Assembly: GCA_017394515.1 (NCBI GenBank)
Contig: JAFPXY010000014.1
Span: 1-64,000 of the forward strand
Origin: Bacillota bacterium
Lineage (GTDB): Bacteria; Bacillota; Clostridia; Peptostreptococcales; Anaerovoracaceae
Reading direction: 5' to 3'
Length of the DNA stretch: 64,000 nucleotides
The position numbers were made by a program, and so were the translations under genes. Shown piece after piece: positions 1 to 8,657 of the stretch (the first letter of the stretch is position 1; every line of letters begins with the position of its first letter). Under the pieces are notes generated by a model. That model saw only the letters and a list, made by a program, of their open reading frames with translations. It ran no database searches and was not told the DNA's origin.

Positions 1-200
1 ATGATGACCGTATCGGAGCAATGAATCTGTGCAGCATGGGAATACAGTACCTGGCACAGAGTCAGGGGAGTATATCTTCTCTGACCGGGTCGCAGTCAAC
101 CGGCCCTGATGTGACGGCAGCCGCGGAAGCGGTAACAAACATGGGAGGCATTATGCCGACCACCATGGGTCAGTCACAAGCTCCCGCTTCAAGGTCTTGA
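1..200 (+). CDS. C-terminal end of an unrecognised protein (5' part outside window)
   Basis: An open frame enters from the left edge (codons in phase with base 3) and stops with TGA at 198-200, giving about 65 C-terminal residues. The tail is rich in Ser, Gln, Thr, Gly and Met and looks low-complexity and probably unstructured. I do not recognise a family from this fragment. It ends 21 bp before the stop codon of the convergent ftsK gene, with no obvious terminator hairpin between them. A smooth, stop-free reading frame and ordinary codon use support real coding, but confidence is moderate because the start is not visible. Confidence 0.55.
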   Translation, partial: DDRIGAMNLCSMGIQYLAQSQGSISSLTGSQSTGPDVTAAAEAVTNMGGIMPTTMGQSQAPASRS

Positions 201-221
201 CCTAAGCGGTGGGTAGTTGAC

Positions 222-2852
222 TTAGAACAACATCTCCTGTTCTTCGTCATTTTGAGCGTCTTTAAGTGCTTCGAACTCTTCTCTTGTCATGATGACCTGA
301 CGAGGGCTGGAACCATCCTGCGGTCCAACTACGCCCATCTCCTCCATCATGTCCACGATGCGGGCTGCTCTGTTGTAGCCGATCCTGAACCTTCTCTGGA
401 GCATGGATACTGAGGCCTTGCCTGAGTCTATTACAAGTTCGATGGAATCCATGAGGAGCTCATCTCCCATGGAACTCTGATCCTTGGCGTTTCCTGAGCC
501 GTTGGTGTCGGATCTTTCGATCCTTGCCAGGATCTCAGCCTGCTTGGGATCACTGAAGCCTTCTACCTGAGACTTCACATAGTCTATTACTGCGTTTACT
601 TCTCTGTCTGATACGAAGCAACCCTGGATTCTGGTAGGTTCGCCCTGGCCCATGGGTTTGAAGAGCATATCGCCCTTACCTACTAGCTTTTCAGCTCCCT
701 TTTCATCGAGGATGGTCTGGGAGTCAACATGAGATGATACCGCAAAGGCGATTCTCGAAGGAATGTTTGCCTTAATGACGCCGGTGATGACGTCTACGGA
801 AGGTCTCTGAGTCGCAACGATCAGATGGATGCCTGCAGCTCTTGCCTTCTGGGCGATCCTGCAGATGGAATCCTGTACCTGAGATGAAGCTGCCATCATG
901 AGGTCTGCCAGCTCGTCGATCACTACCACGATCTGAGGCATTACCTTATCAGGTTCGTCGTTCATCTTAACGAGATCGTTATAGGATGCCAGGTCTTTAG
1001 CGCCTTCGATGTGGAACTTATTATATCTCTCCTCCATCTCTGCAACGGCCCAGTTTAAAGCAGCCGCTGCCTTGGTGGGATCGGTTACTACAGGAATCAG
1101 AAGATGAGGGATTCCGTTATAGTTTGAAAGCTCTACCACCTTAGGGTCGATGAGGATCAGCTTGACTTCATCGGGAGTTGCCTTGTAGAGCAAAGAAATC
1201 AGGATGGAGTTTATGCATACTGACTTACCTGAACCGGTGGAACCGGCGATAAGCATATGGGGCATATCCTTAAGGTTTGCTACGATGGCTTCACCTGAAA
1301 TGTCCTTACCTACGGCAAAGGAGATCTTGGATTTAGCCTTTCTGAAGTTCTCAGAATCAATGATCTCTCTTAATGCTACAGGTGTTGATTTCTCATTCTC
1401 GATCTCGACACCGATAGCTGCCTTTCCGGGGATAGGAGCTTCGATACGGATGCTCTTTGCTCTTAAGTTAAGAGCGATATCGTCAGCCAGATTTACTATC
1501 TTTGATACCTTTACGCCAACTGCGGGCTGTATCTCGTATCTTGTGACCGTAGGTCCCTGGGTGACCTGAATGACGGATGCGTCAACGTTGAAGGATCTCA
1601 AAGTATCCTCCAGCTTGATAGCCTTAGCCTGCAAAGAACTTGTGGATTCTTTGTTGGATATGGTAGGTCTTTCAAGGATGTTTATAGGAGGCATCTTATA
1701 CTTCCTGAGAACCTTGGCCTTGTTGATCTCTGAAGTGGAGATCATGGCTTCGCTGGCTTCCTTGTCGGATATCTTCTTTACGACTTCCTTATCGGGATCT
1801 GCCGGCTTAGCAGAGGTATTTGAAGGAGTCTTAGGAGTTACATCTACCCTCTTAGGTTCGGGATTTTCATAGGTATTGATACTTATGCCCTTGGCTTCCG
1901 TAGTTTCTTTTTCGGGAGCGACTCCGTCAAGACCGTATCCCTTGGAAGGTCCGCCGGTCTCTTCAAGGCCTTTGGTGCCTGTCTTGGTCCTTCCGAAGAG
2001 AGAATCATCGTTCATGTACTGAAGAACGGTATCCATCTTCTGTTCTTTCTGGTAATCAGGATTGACAGCTGTGGAGATGGGAATGTATTTCTCTTCGGCA
2101 CCGGAACTGACGCCGATCTTCTTTGCTTCCTTCTTGGGAAGGTCCTCCTTGGAAGGTTTCTTAACAACGGGCCAGGGATCTTTTGCGACCTTTACAGTTT
2201 CTTCAGGCTCGTATTCATCATCCAGATGAGCGTGTTCCTTGGTAAGCCTTCTCTCCTCCATCTTATCTCCAATGGTTTGAAGTCCTCTGGAGATGGGTGT
2301 GTTGATGATGAGAAGAAGACAGATGATTATACCTGCTATGGTGAATATGTAGCTTCCTACCTCACCAAGCCACTTCACCAGCCCCGAAGCTATAAGCATG
2401 CCAAATAAGCCACCGCTTTCCAGGGTCTGTCCGGTTGCGAAGTGATCCTTGATCTGATCGAAACCGAAGGACACTTTCGTAATATCGATGAAATGGATGG
2501 ACCATATGGAACATATCAAGAACAGCATCACTAATTGAAGCAGGAAGGTCTTGATATTGAAGTGTGACGTAGCCTTGGCGAAGAGCAAAATGCCGAAGAT
2601 GATCATTATGAAGGGAAGCACGAAAGCGACATGTCCGAAAAGTCCCAGCATTATTGACTTAAGCACTTCTCCCAGTTTGCCGGCTCCTGAAGTCAGGACG
2701 CTTACCGCAAAGAATATGCCTATGGCAATTGTAATGATGGCCCAGATCTCGTCCACCACACGCTTATCGGCTTTACGCTTCTCCTGGATCTCTCTGGCCT
2801 TTTGCCGAGCCTTGGATTCAGTAGCTGATTTTTTGTTTTTAGCCTTAGCCAT
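222..2852 (-). CDS. ftsK: DNA translocase FtsK/SpoIIIE
   Basis: This ATP-driven, membrane-anchored DNA pump moves chromosome DNA through the division septum. The 876-residue protein has a Lys-rich N-terminus, several membrane segments at about residues 30-195, and a long charged/Pro-rich linker to about 400. The FtsK motor follows, with Walker A GSTGSGKS near residue 537 and Walker B VVVIDELADL near 640. A C-terminal winged-helix gamma domain (about 810-865, containing LQRRFRIGYNRAARIVD) is expected to read polar DNA motifs. Length and domain order are usual for SpoIIIE/FtsK of Firmicutes. An AGAGG ribosome site precedes the ATG. It is the last gene of the nth-asd-uppP-ftsK group, 13 bp after uppP. 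FtsK versus SpoIIIE role cannot be decided from sequence alone. Confidence 0.96.
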   Translation of the reverse strand: MAKAKNKKSATESKARQKAREIQEKRKADKRVVDEIWAIITIAIGIFFAVSVLTSGAGKLGEVLKSIMLGLFGHVAFVLPFIMIIFGILLFAKATSHFNIKTFLLQLVMLFLICSIWSIHFIDITKVSFGFDQIKDHFATGQTLESGGLFGMLIASGLVKWLGEVGSYIFTIAGIIICLLLIINTPISRGLQTIGDKMEERRLTKEHAHLDDEYEPEETVKVAKDPWPVVKKPSKEDLPKKEAKKIGVSSGAEEKYIPISTAVNPDYQKEQKMDTVLQYMNDDSLFGRTKTGTKGLEETGGPSKGYGLDGVAPEKETTEAKGISINTYENPEPKRVDVTPKTPSNTSAKPADPDKEVVKKISDKEASEAMISTSEINKAKVLRKYKMPPINILERPTISNKESTSSLQAKAIKLEDTLRSFNVDASVIQVTQGPTVTRYEIQPAVGVKVSKIVNLADDIALNLRAKSIRIEAPIPGKAAIGVEIENEKSTPVALREIIDSENFRKAKSKISFAVGKDISGEAIVANLKDMPHMLIAGSTGSGKSVCINSILISLLYKATPDEVKLILIDPKVVELSNYNGIPHLLIPVVTDPTKAAAALNWAVAEMEERYNKFHIEGAKDLASYNDLVKMNDEPDKVMPQIVVVIDELADLMMAASSQVQDSICRIAQKARAAGIHLIVATQRPSVDVITGVIKANIPSRIAFAVSSHVDSQTILDEKGAEKLVGKGDMLFKPMGQGEPTRIQGCFVSDREVNAVIDYVKSQVEGFSDPKQAEILARIERSDTNGSGNAKDQSSMGDELLMDSIELVIDSGKASVSMLQRRFRIGYNRAARIVDMMEEMGVVGPQDGSSPRQVIMTREEFEALKDAQNDEEQEMLF

Positions 2853-2865
2853 TGTAATACCTCTG

Positions 2866-3699
2866 TTATTTTACAAGTGAATAGATGATCACGGCTGCTG
2901 CCACCACAAAGAGATAGTATGAGAAATACTTGAGTTTGCGGTTTGTGACCACCTTGAGCATGACCTTGATGGCGAAGAGTCCGCTTAAGAAAGAGACCAG
3001 AACGCCTACGATCACAGGGCCCCATTCAGAACCGGATACTCCGGCTTCTATACCATCGGGAAGCTCAAGAATGAGAGAACCCAGAATGGTAGGAATGGAG
3101 ATCAGGAAGACGAATTTCACTGCGAATTCTCTGTCAAGCTTGCAGAGAAGTGAAGCGAAAAGCGTGGAACCGGATCTGGATATACCGGGAATGATGGCGA
3201 TACCCTGTACTATACCTACAAAGATAGAGTTTCTAAAGTTCAGGTTTGTTATAGTTCTGTCCCCTCCTCCATAGGTCTCAGCCAATATGAGAAGTATAGC
3301 TGTGCAGATGAGCATTATGGCTATAGCTATGGGTTTGGAATAGAGACCTTCAAAAATGTCACCGAAAAGGACTCCGATAATGGCTGTAGGAATGCATGCG
3401 ACGATGATCATAACGCCGAGCTTTCTAACGGGACGCTCATTGAGCCTTAATCCCTTGCCCGTACATAAATCTTTTATTGTCAACACTAGTTCCTGCAGCA
3501 GTTCCCAGATATCCTTCCAGAAAACTATGAAAACTGCGATCAAAGTACCGAAATGCATCATTACCGTAAGGAAGAGCATATCGCTTTCTTTGATGCCGAA
3601 GAAGTTCTCAAGAAGAGCCAGGTGACCAGATGATGAGATCGGCAGGAATTCCGCCAGACCCTGGACTAAACCGAGTATAACAGCCTGTAAATAAGTCAT
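2866..3699 (-). CDS. uppP: Undecaprenyl-diphosphatase (UppP/BacA)
   Basis: This integral membrane phosphatase recycles undecaprenyl diphosphate, the lipid carrier of peptidoglycan and other wall polymers, to the monophosphate, and its presence typically gives bacitracin tolerance. The 277-residue protein shows the two family signatures: EFLPISSSGHL near residue 17 and PGISRSGST near 170. Multiple hydrophobic helices are spread along the whole length, as in characterised BacA proteins. It lies 4 bp after asd and 13 bp before ftsK on the same strand, so co-transcription is likely. No defect is visible. Confidence 0.95.
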   Translation of the reverse strand: MTYLQAVILGLVQGLAEFLPISSSGHLALLENFFGIKESDMLFLTVMMHFGTLIAVFIVFWKDIWELLQELVLTIKDLCTGKGLRLNERPVRKLGVMIIVACIPTAIIGVLFGDIFEGLYSKPIAIAIMLICTAILLILAETYGGGDRTITNLNFRNSIFVGIVQGIAIIPGISRSGSTLFASLLCKLDREFAVKFVFLISIPTILGSLILELPDGIEAGVSGSEWGPVIVGVLVSFLSGLFAIKVMLKVVTNRKLKYFSYYLFVVAAAVIIYSLVK

Positions 3700-3703
3700 T
3701 TAA

Positions 3704-4786
3704 TTATTTCTCCTTTATATATCCCATTTTGTATAAGGTCTCTGCGCCGAGAACACCGCCTCCCGCAGCACCTCTTAATGTATTATGTGATAAACCTACG
3801 AATTTCCAGTCGTAGATCTTATCTTCTCTCAATCTGCCGATGGAGATGCCCATGCCCTTGTCTCTGTCCACATCAGCCTTTACCTGAGGACGGTCATCTT
3901 CCGTGAAGTACTTGATGAACTGTTCAGGTGCTGTAGGAAGATTGTTTTCCTGAGGGAAGCCCTTGTATTCTTCCAGAGCCTTAATGAGTTCTTCCTTGGT
4001 GGCTTTTTTTCTGAACTTGACGAAAACGCATGCTGTGTGGCCGTTTAATACGGGAACTCTTACACACTGACAGGTGATGTTGATACCATCGTATTTAACG
4101 ATCTCGCCGTTTTCGATCTTACCCCAGATCTTAAGAGGTTCGTCCTCGGACTTGGCCTCTTCTCCACCGATATAAGGGATGATGTTCTCTACCATTTCTG
4201 GCCAGGAATTGAAATCCTTACCTGCTCCGGAGATGGCCTGATAAGTGGTTATAACTGCCTCATAGGGTTCCCAAGGCATCCATGCTTCAAGAGCCGGTAC
4301 ATAGGATTGAATGGAGCAGTTAGGCTTAACTGCGATGAATCCGTTCTTGGTGCCGAGACGCTTTTTCTGATCTTCGATTACCTTATAGTGATCTGAATTG
4401 ATCTCGGGAATTACCATGGGAACGTCCGGAGTCCATCTGTGAGCGGAGTTATTGGAAACCACGGGAGTCTCTTTCTTGGCATAAGCCTCCTCGATGGCTT
4501 TGATCTCTTCCTTCTTCATGTCAACAGCGCTGAAAACGAAATCCACAGTATCGGATACCTTCTCAACGTCGTTTACGTTCATGATCTTCATGGATCTTAC
4601 CTTCTCAGGGATAGGCACATCCATCTTCCATCTGCCTTCTACAGCTTCTTCATATGTGAGGCCTTCAGATCTGGGGCTGGCTGCAAGCGTAGTAAGCTCG
4701 AACCAGGGGTGATCTGCTAAAAGTGTGATGAATCTCTGTCCTACCATTCCGGTAGCTCCTAAAATGCCGACTCTTAATTTCTTCAT
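3704..4786 (-). CDS. asd: Aspartate-semialdehyde dehydrogenase
   Basis: It reduces aspartyl phosphate with NADPH to aspartate semialdehyde, the branch point to lysine/diaminopimelate, threonine and methionine. The 360-residue protein starts with the nucleotide-binding loop GATGMVGQRF. The likely catalytic cysteine is in KPNCSIQ near residue 157, and a His-bearing stretch lies in NGHTACVFVKFRKK. The length and the CSIQ context match the archaeal/fungal-type branch of Asd found in many Clostridia rather than the enterobacterial form. It is 16 bp downstream of nth and 4 bp upstream of uppP. Confidence 0.94.
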   Translation of the reverse strand: MKKLRVGILGATGMVGQRFITLLADHPWFELTTLAASPRSEGLTYEEAVEGRWKMDVPIPEKVRSMKIMNVNDVEKVSDTVDFVFSAVDMKKEEIKAIEEAYAKKETPVVSNNSAHRWTPDVPMVIPEINSDHYKVIEDQKKRLGTKNGFIAVKPNCSIQSYVPALEAWMPWEPYEAVITTYQAISGAGKDFNSWPEMVENIIPYIGGEEAKSEDEPLKIWGKIENGEIVKYDGINITCQCVRVPVLNGHTACVFVKFRKKATKEELIKALEEYKGFPQENNLPTAPEQFIKYFTEDDRPQVKADVDRDKGMGISIGRLREDKIYDWKFVGLSHNTLRGAAGGGVLGAETLYKMGYIKEK

Positions 4787-4802
4787 GTCATAACCTCTCT
4801 TG

Positions 4803-5435
4803 TCAAATATTTTTTGAGTCCCAAAGGCACAATTCCCTTAAAGGACATTCTTTACATTTAGGTTTTCTGGCGTCGCAGATGTTCCTTCCGTGGAAAATGA
4901 GGCTGTGATGGGCTTCGCTCCACCTGTCTTGCGGCAGGCACTCCATGAGATCAAGCTCAGTCTGAAGCACATCCTTGGCCTTCACGAGGCCTATCCTGTT
5001 GGCAACTCTGAAGACGTGGGTGTCCACAGCTATCCTCTGCTCTCCGAAGCCTACGGAAAGCACCACGTTGGCGGTCTTGCGGCCGACTCCCGGAAGTGAA
5101 ACCAGGGAATCATAGTCTCCCGGTACCTTGCCGTCATACTTATCACAGAGAGCTTTCGCCAGATTGATTATATTCTTTGATTTGGTCCTGTACATGCCGA
5201 TGGTGCGGATGATCTCCTCTACATCCTCCTGCTTCGCCTCTGAGAGAGACTTGGCGTCGGGATATTTTGCAAATAATTGGGGAGAGACCCTGTTCACCGA
5301 CTTGTCCGTGGTCTGGGCGGAAAGAACTACCGCCACCAGAAGCTCGAAGGTGTTCACGTGGTCCAGTGCGCACTTGGCTTCAGGATAGGTTTCAGCTAAT
5401 ATGTCCAGAACCTGGATTATATCTTCCTTTTGCAT
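4803..5435 (-). CDS. nth: Endonuclease III (DNA glycosylase/AP lyase)
   Basis: This base-excision repair enzyme removes oxidised pyrimidines and cuts the abasic strand. The 210-residue protein has the helix-hairpin-helix LPGVGRKTANVVLS (about residues 114-127) with the catalytic Lys. It also has the conserved Asp in AVDTHVFRV (about 138) and a C-terminal [4Fe-4S] motif with spacing C-x6-C-x2-C-x5-C. Length is typical. It is the first gene of the minus-strand group and diverges from the GntR regulator across a 60-bp gap. The ribosome site upstream of the ATG is weak (AAGAAG). Confidence 0.95.
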   Translation of the reverse strand: MQKEDIIQVLDILAETYPEAKCALDHVNTFELLVAVVLSAQTTDKSVNRVSPQLFAKYPDAKSLSEAKQEDVEEIIRTIGMYRTKSKNIINLAKALCDKYDGKVPGDYDSLVSLPGVGRKTANVVLSVGFGEQRIAVDTHVFRVANRIGLVKAKDVLQTELDLMECLPQDRWSEAHHSLIFHGRNICDARKPKCKECPLRELCLWDSKNI

Positions 5436-5460
5436 TGTATTTCTTCTTTAAAAATGTTAA

Positions 5461-5474
5461 AATTGTATACGATT
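5461..5474. promoter_or_regulatory. Candidate GntR operator in the nth-gntR divergent gap
   Basis: The 60-bp space between nth and the GntR gene contains AATTGTATACGATT. Its core GTATAC is a perfect palindrome of the type often bound by FCD-class GntR proteins. Its position directly before the regulator gene suggests autoregulation. This is inferred from position and family only. Confidence 0.4.
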
Positions 5475-5495
5475 TAGTGATTTAAGGAGTTTGTT

Positions 5496-6179
5496 ATGTT
5501 AAGTTTTGACTTTCTCGATAATAATTATACCGATAACCGCAGCCCTTCCGAAAAAGCCAAGGAGCAGATCAAGATCGACATCTTAACCAGGGAACTTCGT
5601 CCCGGTCAGAGGCTCATCGAGCAAAAACTCTGCGAGCGTTTCGATCTCTCCAGACCTCCTTTAAGGGAGATCATCAATCAGCTGGCCGCTGAAGGCTATA
5701 TCACCCTTATACCCAAACGGGGCGCCTTTGTCAACTCCTTTGATCAAAGGATGCTTGATGATATCCTGAATCTTAAGAATCTCCTCTATCCTCAGGCTGT
5801 TCAGTGGGCCATCGAGAGGATAACCGTAGATGAACTGGAGATGCTCCAGGAAACCTTCGGTTTCATTCAGTTCTACACACCTACGGGAGACATTCCCAAG
5901 CTCAGAAAATTCATCAGAGGCTTTGACGCCATCATATATAACGCTGCAAAAAATCGCGAGCTGGAGGATACCCTTAACAAATACGATTTCATCATAGATC
6001 ACACCATGAGGTTCACCAGCCTGCCTGTAAATTATCCGGAGACCGTATTGAGCGAATACAAGGCCATCTATGACGCTTTCAGGACCAGAAACTCCGCTCA
6101 GGGAACGGAAGCTGCCCAGGTCCACGTATTCAGGGATATTCTGAGGCTCAAGACACAGGATTACAGGAGCAACAGCTGA
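5496..6179 (+). CDS. GntR-family transcriptional regulator, FCD type
   Basis: The 227-residue protein has an N-terminal winged helix (about residues 15-80; segments RPGQRLIEQKLCERF and SRPPLREIINQLAAEGYI). An all-helical C-terminal FCD ligand domain follows (about 90-220). FCD regulators normally sense organic acids or sugar acids and often control the adjacent operon, but no obvious catabolic operon lies next to it here. The start is fixed by TAAGGAG 7 nt upstream of the ATG. Its 3' end overlaps the convergent M50 protease gene by 19 bp, with no terminator between them. The ligand cannot be named. Confidence 0.88.
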   Translation: MLSFDFLDNNYTDNRSPSEKAKEQIKIDILTRELRPGQRLIEQKLCERFDLSRPPLREIINQLAAEGYITLIPKRGAFVNSFDQRMLDDILNLKNLLYPQAVQWAIERITVDELEMLQETFGFIQFYTPTGDIPKLRKFIRGFDAIIYNAAKNRELEDTLNKYDFIIDHTMRFTSLPVNYPETVLSEYKAIYDAFRTRNSAQGTEAAQVHVFRDILRLKTQDYRSNS

Positions 6180-6892
6180 TACAGCCAGTTGACTATAGGT
6201 GTGAGTATCCTATCCGTAATGTTGAATATGATGAGCACCATGAGTATGAGGTAGCCTCTTCTATAAACCTGATACCACCAGTCGTACTTCCTCAAGTTGA
6301 AGATCTGGGTCACTATCCCCCAGCCATCAAGAGGCGGACATGGAATCAGGTTGAAGACCATGAGTACCAGGTTTATGAACACCACATAGGTGGTGATCAA
6401 AGCTATGTAATATATGAAATTCTTTTCGTTACTGTATCCGTAAAGGTTCACAAGACCTCTTGTGATCAGTGCGAAGACCACAGCTATAATGAGATTAACA
6501 GTGACTCCTGCTAGAGAGACGATCAGTTCGTCTCTCCTTTTATTTTTGTAATAATAGGGATTGATCTCTACGGGCTTGCCCCAGCCGAAACCGGCGATGA
6601 GCAAAAATATGAAACCCAGAGGATCCATATGCGCAAAGGGACTAAGTGATAGCCTGCCCTGAGCCTTGGGAGTAGGATCTCCCAGCCAGTATGATGAATA
6701 GGCGTGGCCTGCTTCGTGGAGGGTAACTCCTATGATGATACCGGGAAGGATCAGGAGCTTATCTATGAAAGCGTCAAAGATATTGACGTTTCCTGCAAGC
6801 AGCCTTTCCACCACCAGAATGGCTATCATGACCCAGAAGAGCGGATCCATGCTTTGGAAGCCTCTCTTTATCTTATCTATAATGTTTTTCAT
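6161..6892 (-). CDS. M50-family site-2-type membrane zinc protease
   Basis: This 243-residue integral membrane protein carries the zinc-binding HEAGH in TLHEAGHAYSSYWLGD (about residues 59-74) and the distal Asp motif in CPPLDGWGI (about 184-192). Four to six hydrophobic segments surround them, as in the short, PDZ-less M50 branch ('site-2 protease family'). It is the last gene of the long plsX-to-M50 run, and its ATG overlaps the ATP-grasp stop by 4 bp, so translational coupling is likely. The substrate is unknown. A role in envelope regulation or lipoprotein/peptide cleavage is only inferred from the family. Confidence 0.88.
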   Translation of the reverse strand: MKNIIDKIKRGFQSMDPLFWVMIAILVVERLLAGNVNIFDAFIDKLLILPGIIIGVTLHEAGHAYSSYWLGDPTPKAQGRLSLSPFAHMDPLGFIFLLIAGFGWGKPVEINPYYYKNKRRDELIVSLAGVTVNLIIAVVFALITRGLVNLYGYSNEKNFIYYIALITTYVVFINLVLMVFNLIPCPPLDGWGIVTQIFNLRKYDWWYQVYRRGYLILMVLIIFNITDRILTPIVNWLYQLLLL

Positions 6893-7944
6893 TCTTCTAA
6901 TGCCTCTAATACAGCTCTATAGGTGCCGGCATTCAGTTTGGGCTCCTGAGCGTTATCCTGTCCGGGGAAACTGTTTCCCTCGATGAGGAGCGGGCCGTGA
7001 TCGCGGCTTACGCAAACGTCCCAGCCTACATAACCTACCTGAGGAACCACCAGAGCCGCTTCTTTGATCATGGCTACGATGTTTTCCCACTGAGGAATCT
7101 GGAATCCTTTGAGCTTGATGCCTGATTCAGGAACCGTTTCATATACGTTTCTGGCCCTGTCAAAACCGTCTGAGATGACGATGCCGGTCTTTCTGTCATA
7201 GATAACTCCCAATCCTCCGGAATTGAAATTATCTACGATGTTGCCATCTCTACCCATTCTGATTCCGCCGGATACGATCCTGGCGTCTCCATCTTTAAGT
7301 ATGGTGGTGACTCTTATGGTATTTACCGAGGATGAATTGAGAAGGCTCATGGTCTCATCCTGAACTACCACTTCCTCACATAAGGGCTTGCCGCTTCTTA
7401 AGAGGTAATCGTAGAGTTCTTCAGGATCTCTGTCTGCCACCTTGATCTTTTCTATGCCATGGCCGCAGCTCTGATCTATGGGCTTCACCATGATGTATTC
7501 CTTGTCTGAAAGGAATTTTTTGAATCCCTCAAGGTCTACTCCTGCAACCTTATCATCTTCAGTAAGGGCTGTACCTTCAATGTCTCCATAGAGCATGCCC
7601 TCTCCTACCATGACCCAGTCACGCTTGACGAACTTGTCGAACTTCTTGTTGAAGATGGCCTTATCCTCAAAATACTGGAGGTACATCCTGTCATTATACT
7701 TCTTGAAGAGTTCGTTATTCTTGCCGATGGTAAGGATCTCTGCCCTCTCTTTGGCATTCTTGCGGTACATTTCGAAGGCTTCATAGTCCACCCAGCCGGA
7801 ACCGTACTTGGCGGTACAGTAAAGGATGTCCGCCAGGACGACTCTCCAGGGTTTATGAACTTTGACTGAAACTCTCTTAGCGCAATCGTTGAAACGGCTC
7901 ATATCAAGAGTCTTGAGTTTTTTGAGATAAAAAGTAAGGTTCAT
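6889..7944 (-). CDS. ATP-grasp protein of the sugar-transfer-associated type
   Basis: The 351-residue protein resembles the ATP-grasp family often annotated as sugar-transfer associated. It has a helical N-terminal 100 residues, then an ATP-binding segment (EYIMVKPIDQSCGHGIEKIK, about 150-170). A later segment, TIRVTTILKDGDARIV, leads to the Mg-binding C-terminal motif PLLIEGNSFPGQDNAQ (about 310-325). ATP-grasp enzymes form amide or ester bonds through acyl phosphates. It overlaps the GatD-like gene by 4 bp and the M50 gene by 4 bp, which ties it to the MurT/GatD-like pair upstream. The substrate is not known; ligation of an amino acid or wall-precursor group is an inference from the neighbourhood. 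Confidence 0.75.
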   Translation of the reverse strand: MNLTFYLKKLKTLDMSRFNDCAKRVSVKVHKPWRVVLADILYCTAKYGSGWVDYEAFEMYRKNAKERAEILTIGKNNELFKKYNDRMYLQYFEDKAIFNKKFDKFVKRDWVMVGEGMLYGDIEGTALTEDDKVAGVDLEGFKKFLSDKEYIMVKPIDQSCGHGIEKIKVADRDPEELYDYLLRSGKPLCEEVVVQDETMSLLNSSSVNTIRVTTILKDGDARIVSGGIRMGRDGNIVDNFNSGGLGVIYDRKTGIVISDGFDRARNVYETVPESGIKLKGFQIPQWENIVAMIKEAALVVPQVGYVGWDVCVSRDHGPLLIEGNSFPGQDNAQEPKLNAGTYRAVLEALEE

Positions 7945-8657
7945 ATGGTTCTCCTCAATTCTTCAAGTCTGTACTGATATGCTTCCATGATTTCATTTTC
8001 AAAGGCCAGGTTGTCCTTAAGCCCAAGAAGTCTGAGCAGATACTTGGTGAAAGGTGGGTTCAGGATGAGGTAAGGTCCAAGGGAATAGGTGCCGAAGAAG
8101 TTCTTTACGTGCACGCCTTCCTTGTCCGTATCCGGGTTCATGCCGATACCCTTGTATATCTTGATAAAACTGTTTTCAAATTCGCCATAGGTGAAGCTGT
8201 ATTGGCTTCTGTGACCAAGCATGATCATGCCGTCAAAATTGCCTATGTACTGGGAATTGTGGCGCATCTCTCTCATGTGGCGCACTGACTTATAGTCGAA
8301 GATGCTTAAACCTCTGATGTCCACGTTCTCATCGCTCATGACGTCGTCTCCGATGATCCTTGTGCCAAAGATCTCAAGAGCGTTTCCCGTTACCAGGAAG
8401 ATCATGCCGCACTGAATTGCGTGGATGATGAAGTTTCTATAAGGCATGAGGAGTTCGATGGTCTTTTCCTGCTTGTCCTCGGTCATGCAGCCGATGTAGA
8501 CCATGTCGGCTCCTCCTGTGATGAATCTGGGAGTATCTCCTACATGAGTCTCAATGACGTTGATCTCCTTGTTGCATCTCTTGAGGTATTCGAGGTTGTA
8601 AGATTCTCCGTAAATATTCGTATATTCAGGATAAAGGAATTCTATTTTCTTAGCCAT
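7941..8657 (-). CDS. GatD-like class-I amidotransferase homologue lacking catalytic Cys and His
   Basis: The 238-residue protein aligns over its length with GatD, the glutaminase half of the lipid II isoglutaminyl synthase MurT-GatD. Shared parts are the N-terminal YPEYTNIYGESYNLEYLKR, the region around residues 86-100 and GTYSLGPYL near 189-197. In active GatD the nucleophile lies in a CGGYQ-type turn; here the equivalent is LVTGNALEIFG, with Thr90 in place of Cys. The HGP histidine is replaced by Leu193. So the glutaminase is probably dead. The ATG overlaps the MurT-like stop by 1 bp. It may be a structural partner or may bind another ligand. Family assignment is secure; function is open. 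Confidence 0.8.
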   Translation of the reverse strand: MAKKIEFLYPEYTNIYGESYNLEYLKRCNKEINVIETHVGDTPRFITGGADMVYIGCMTEDKQEKTIELLMPYRNFIIHAIQCGMIFLVTGNALEIFGTRIIGDDVMSDENVDIRGLSIFDYKSVRHMREMRHNSQYIGNFDGMIMLGHRSQYSFTYGEFENSFIKIYKGIGMNPDTDKEGVHVKNFFGTYSLGPYLILNPPFTKYLLRLLGLKDNLAFENEIMEAYQYRLEELRRTI

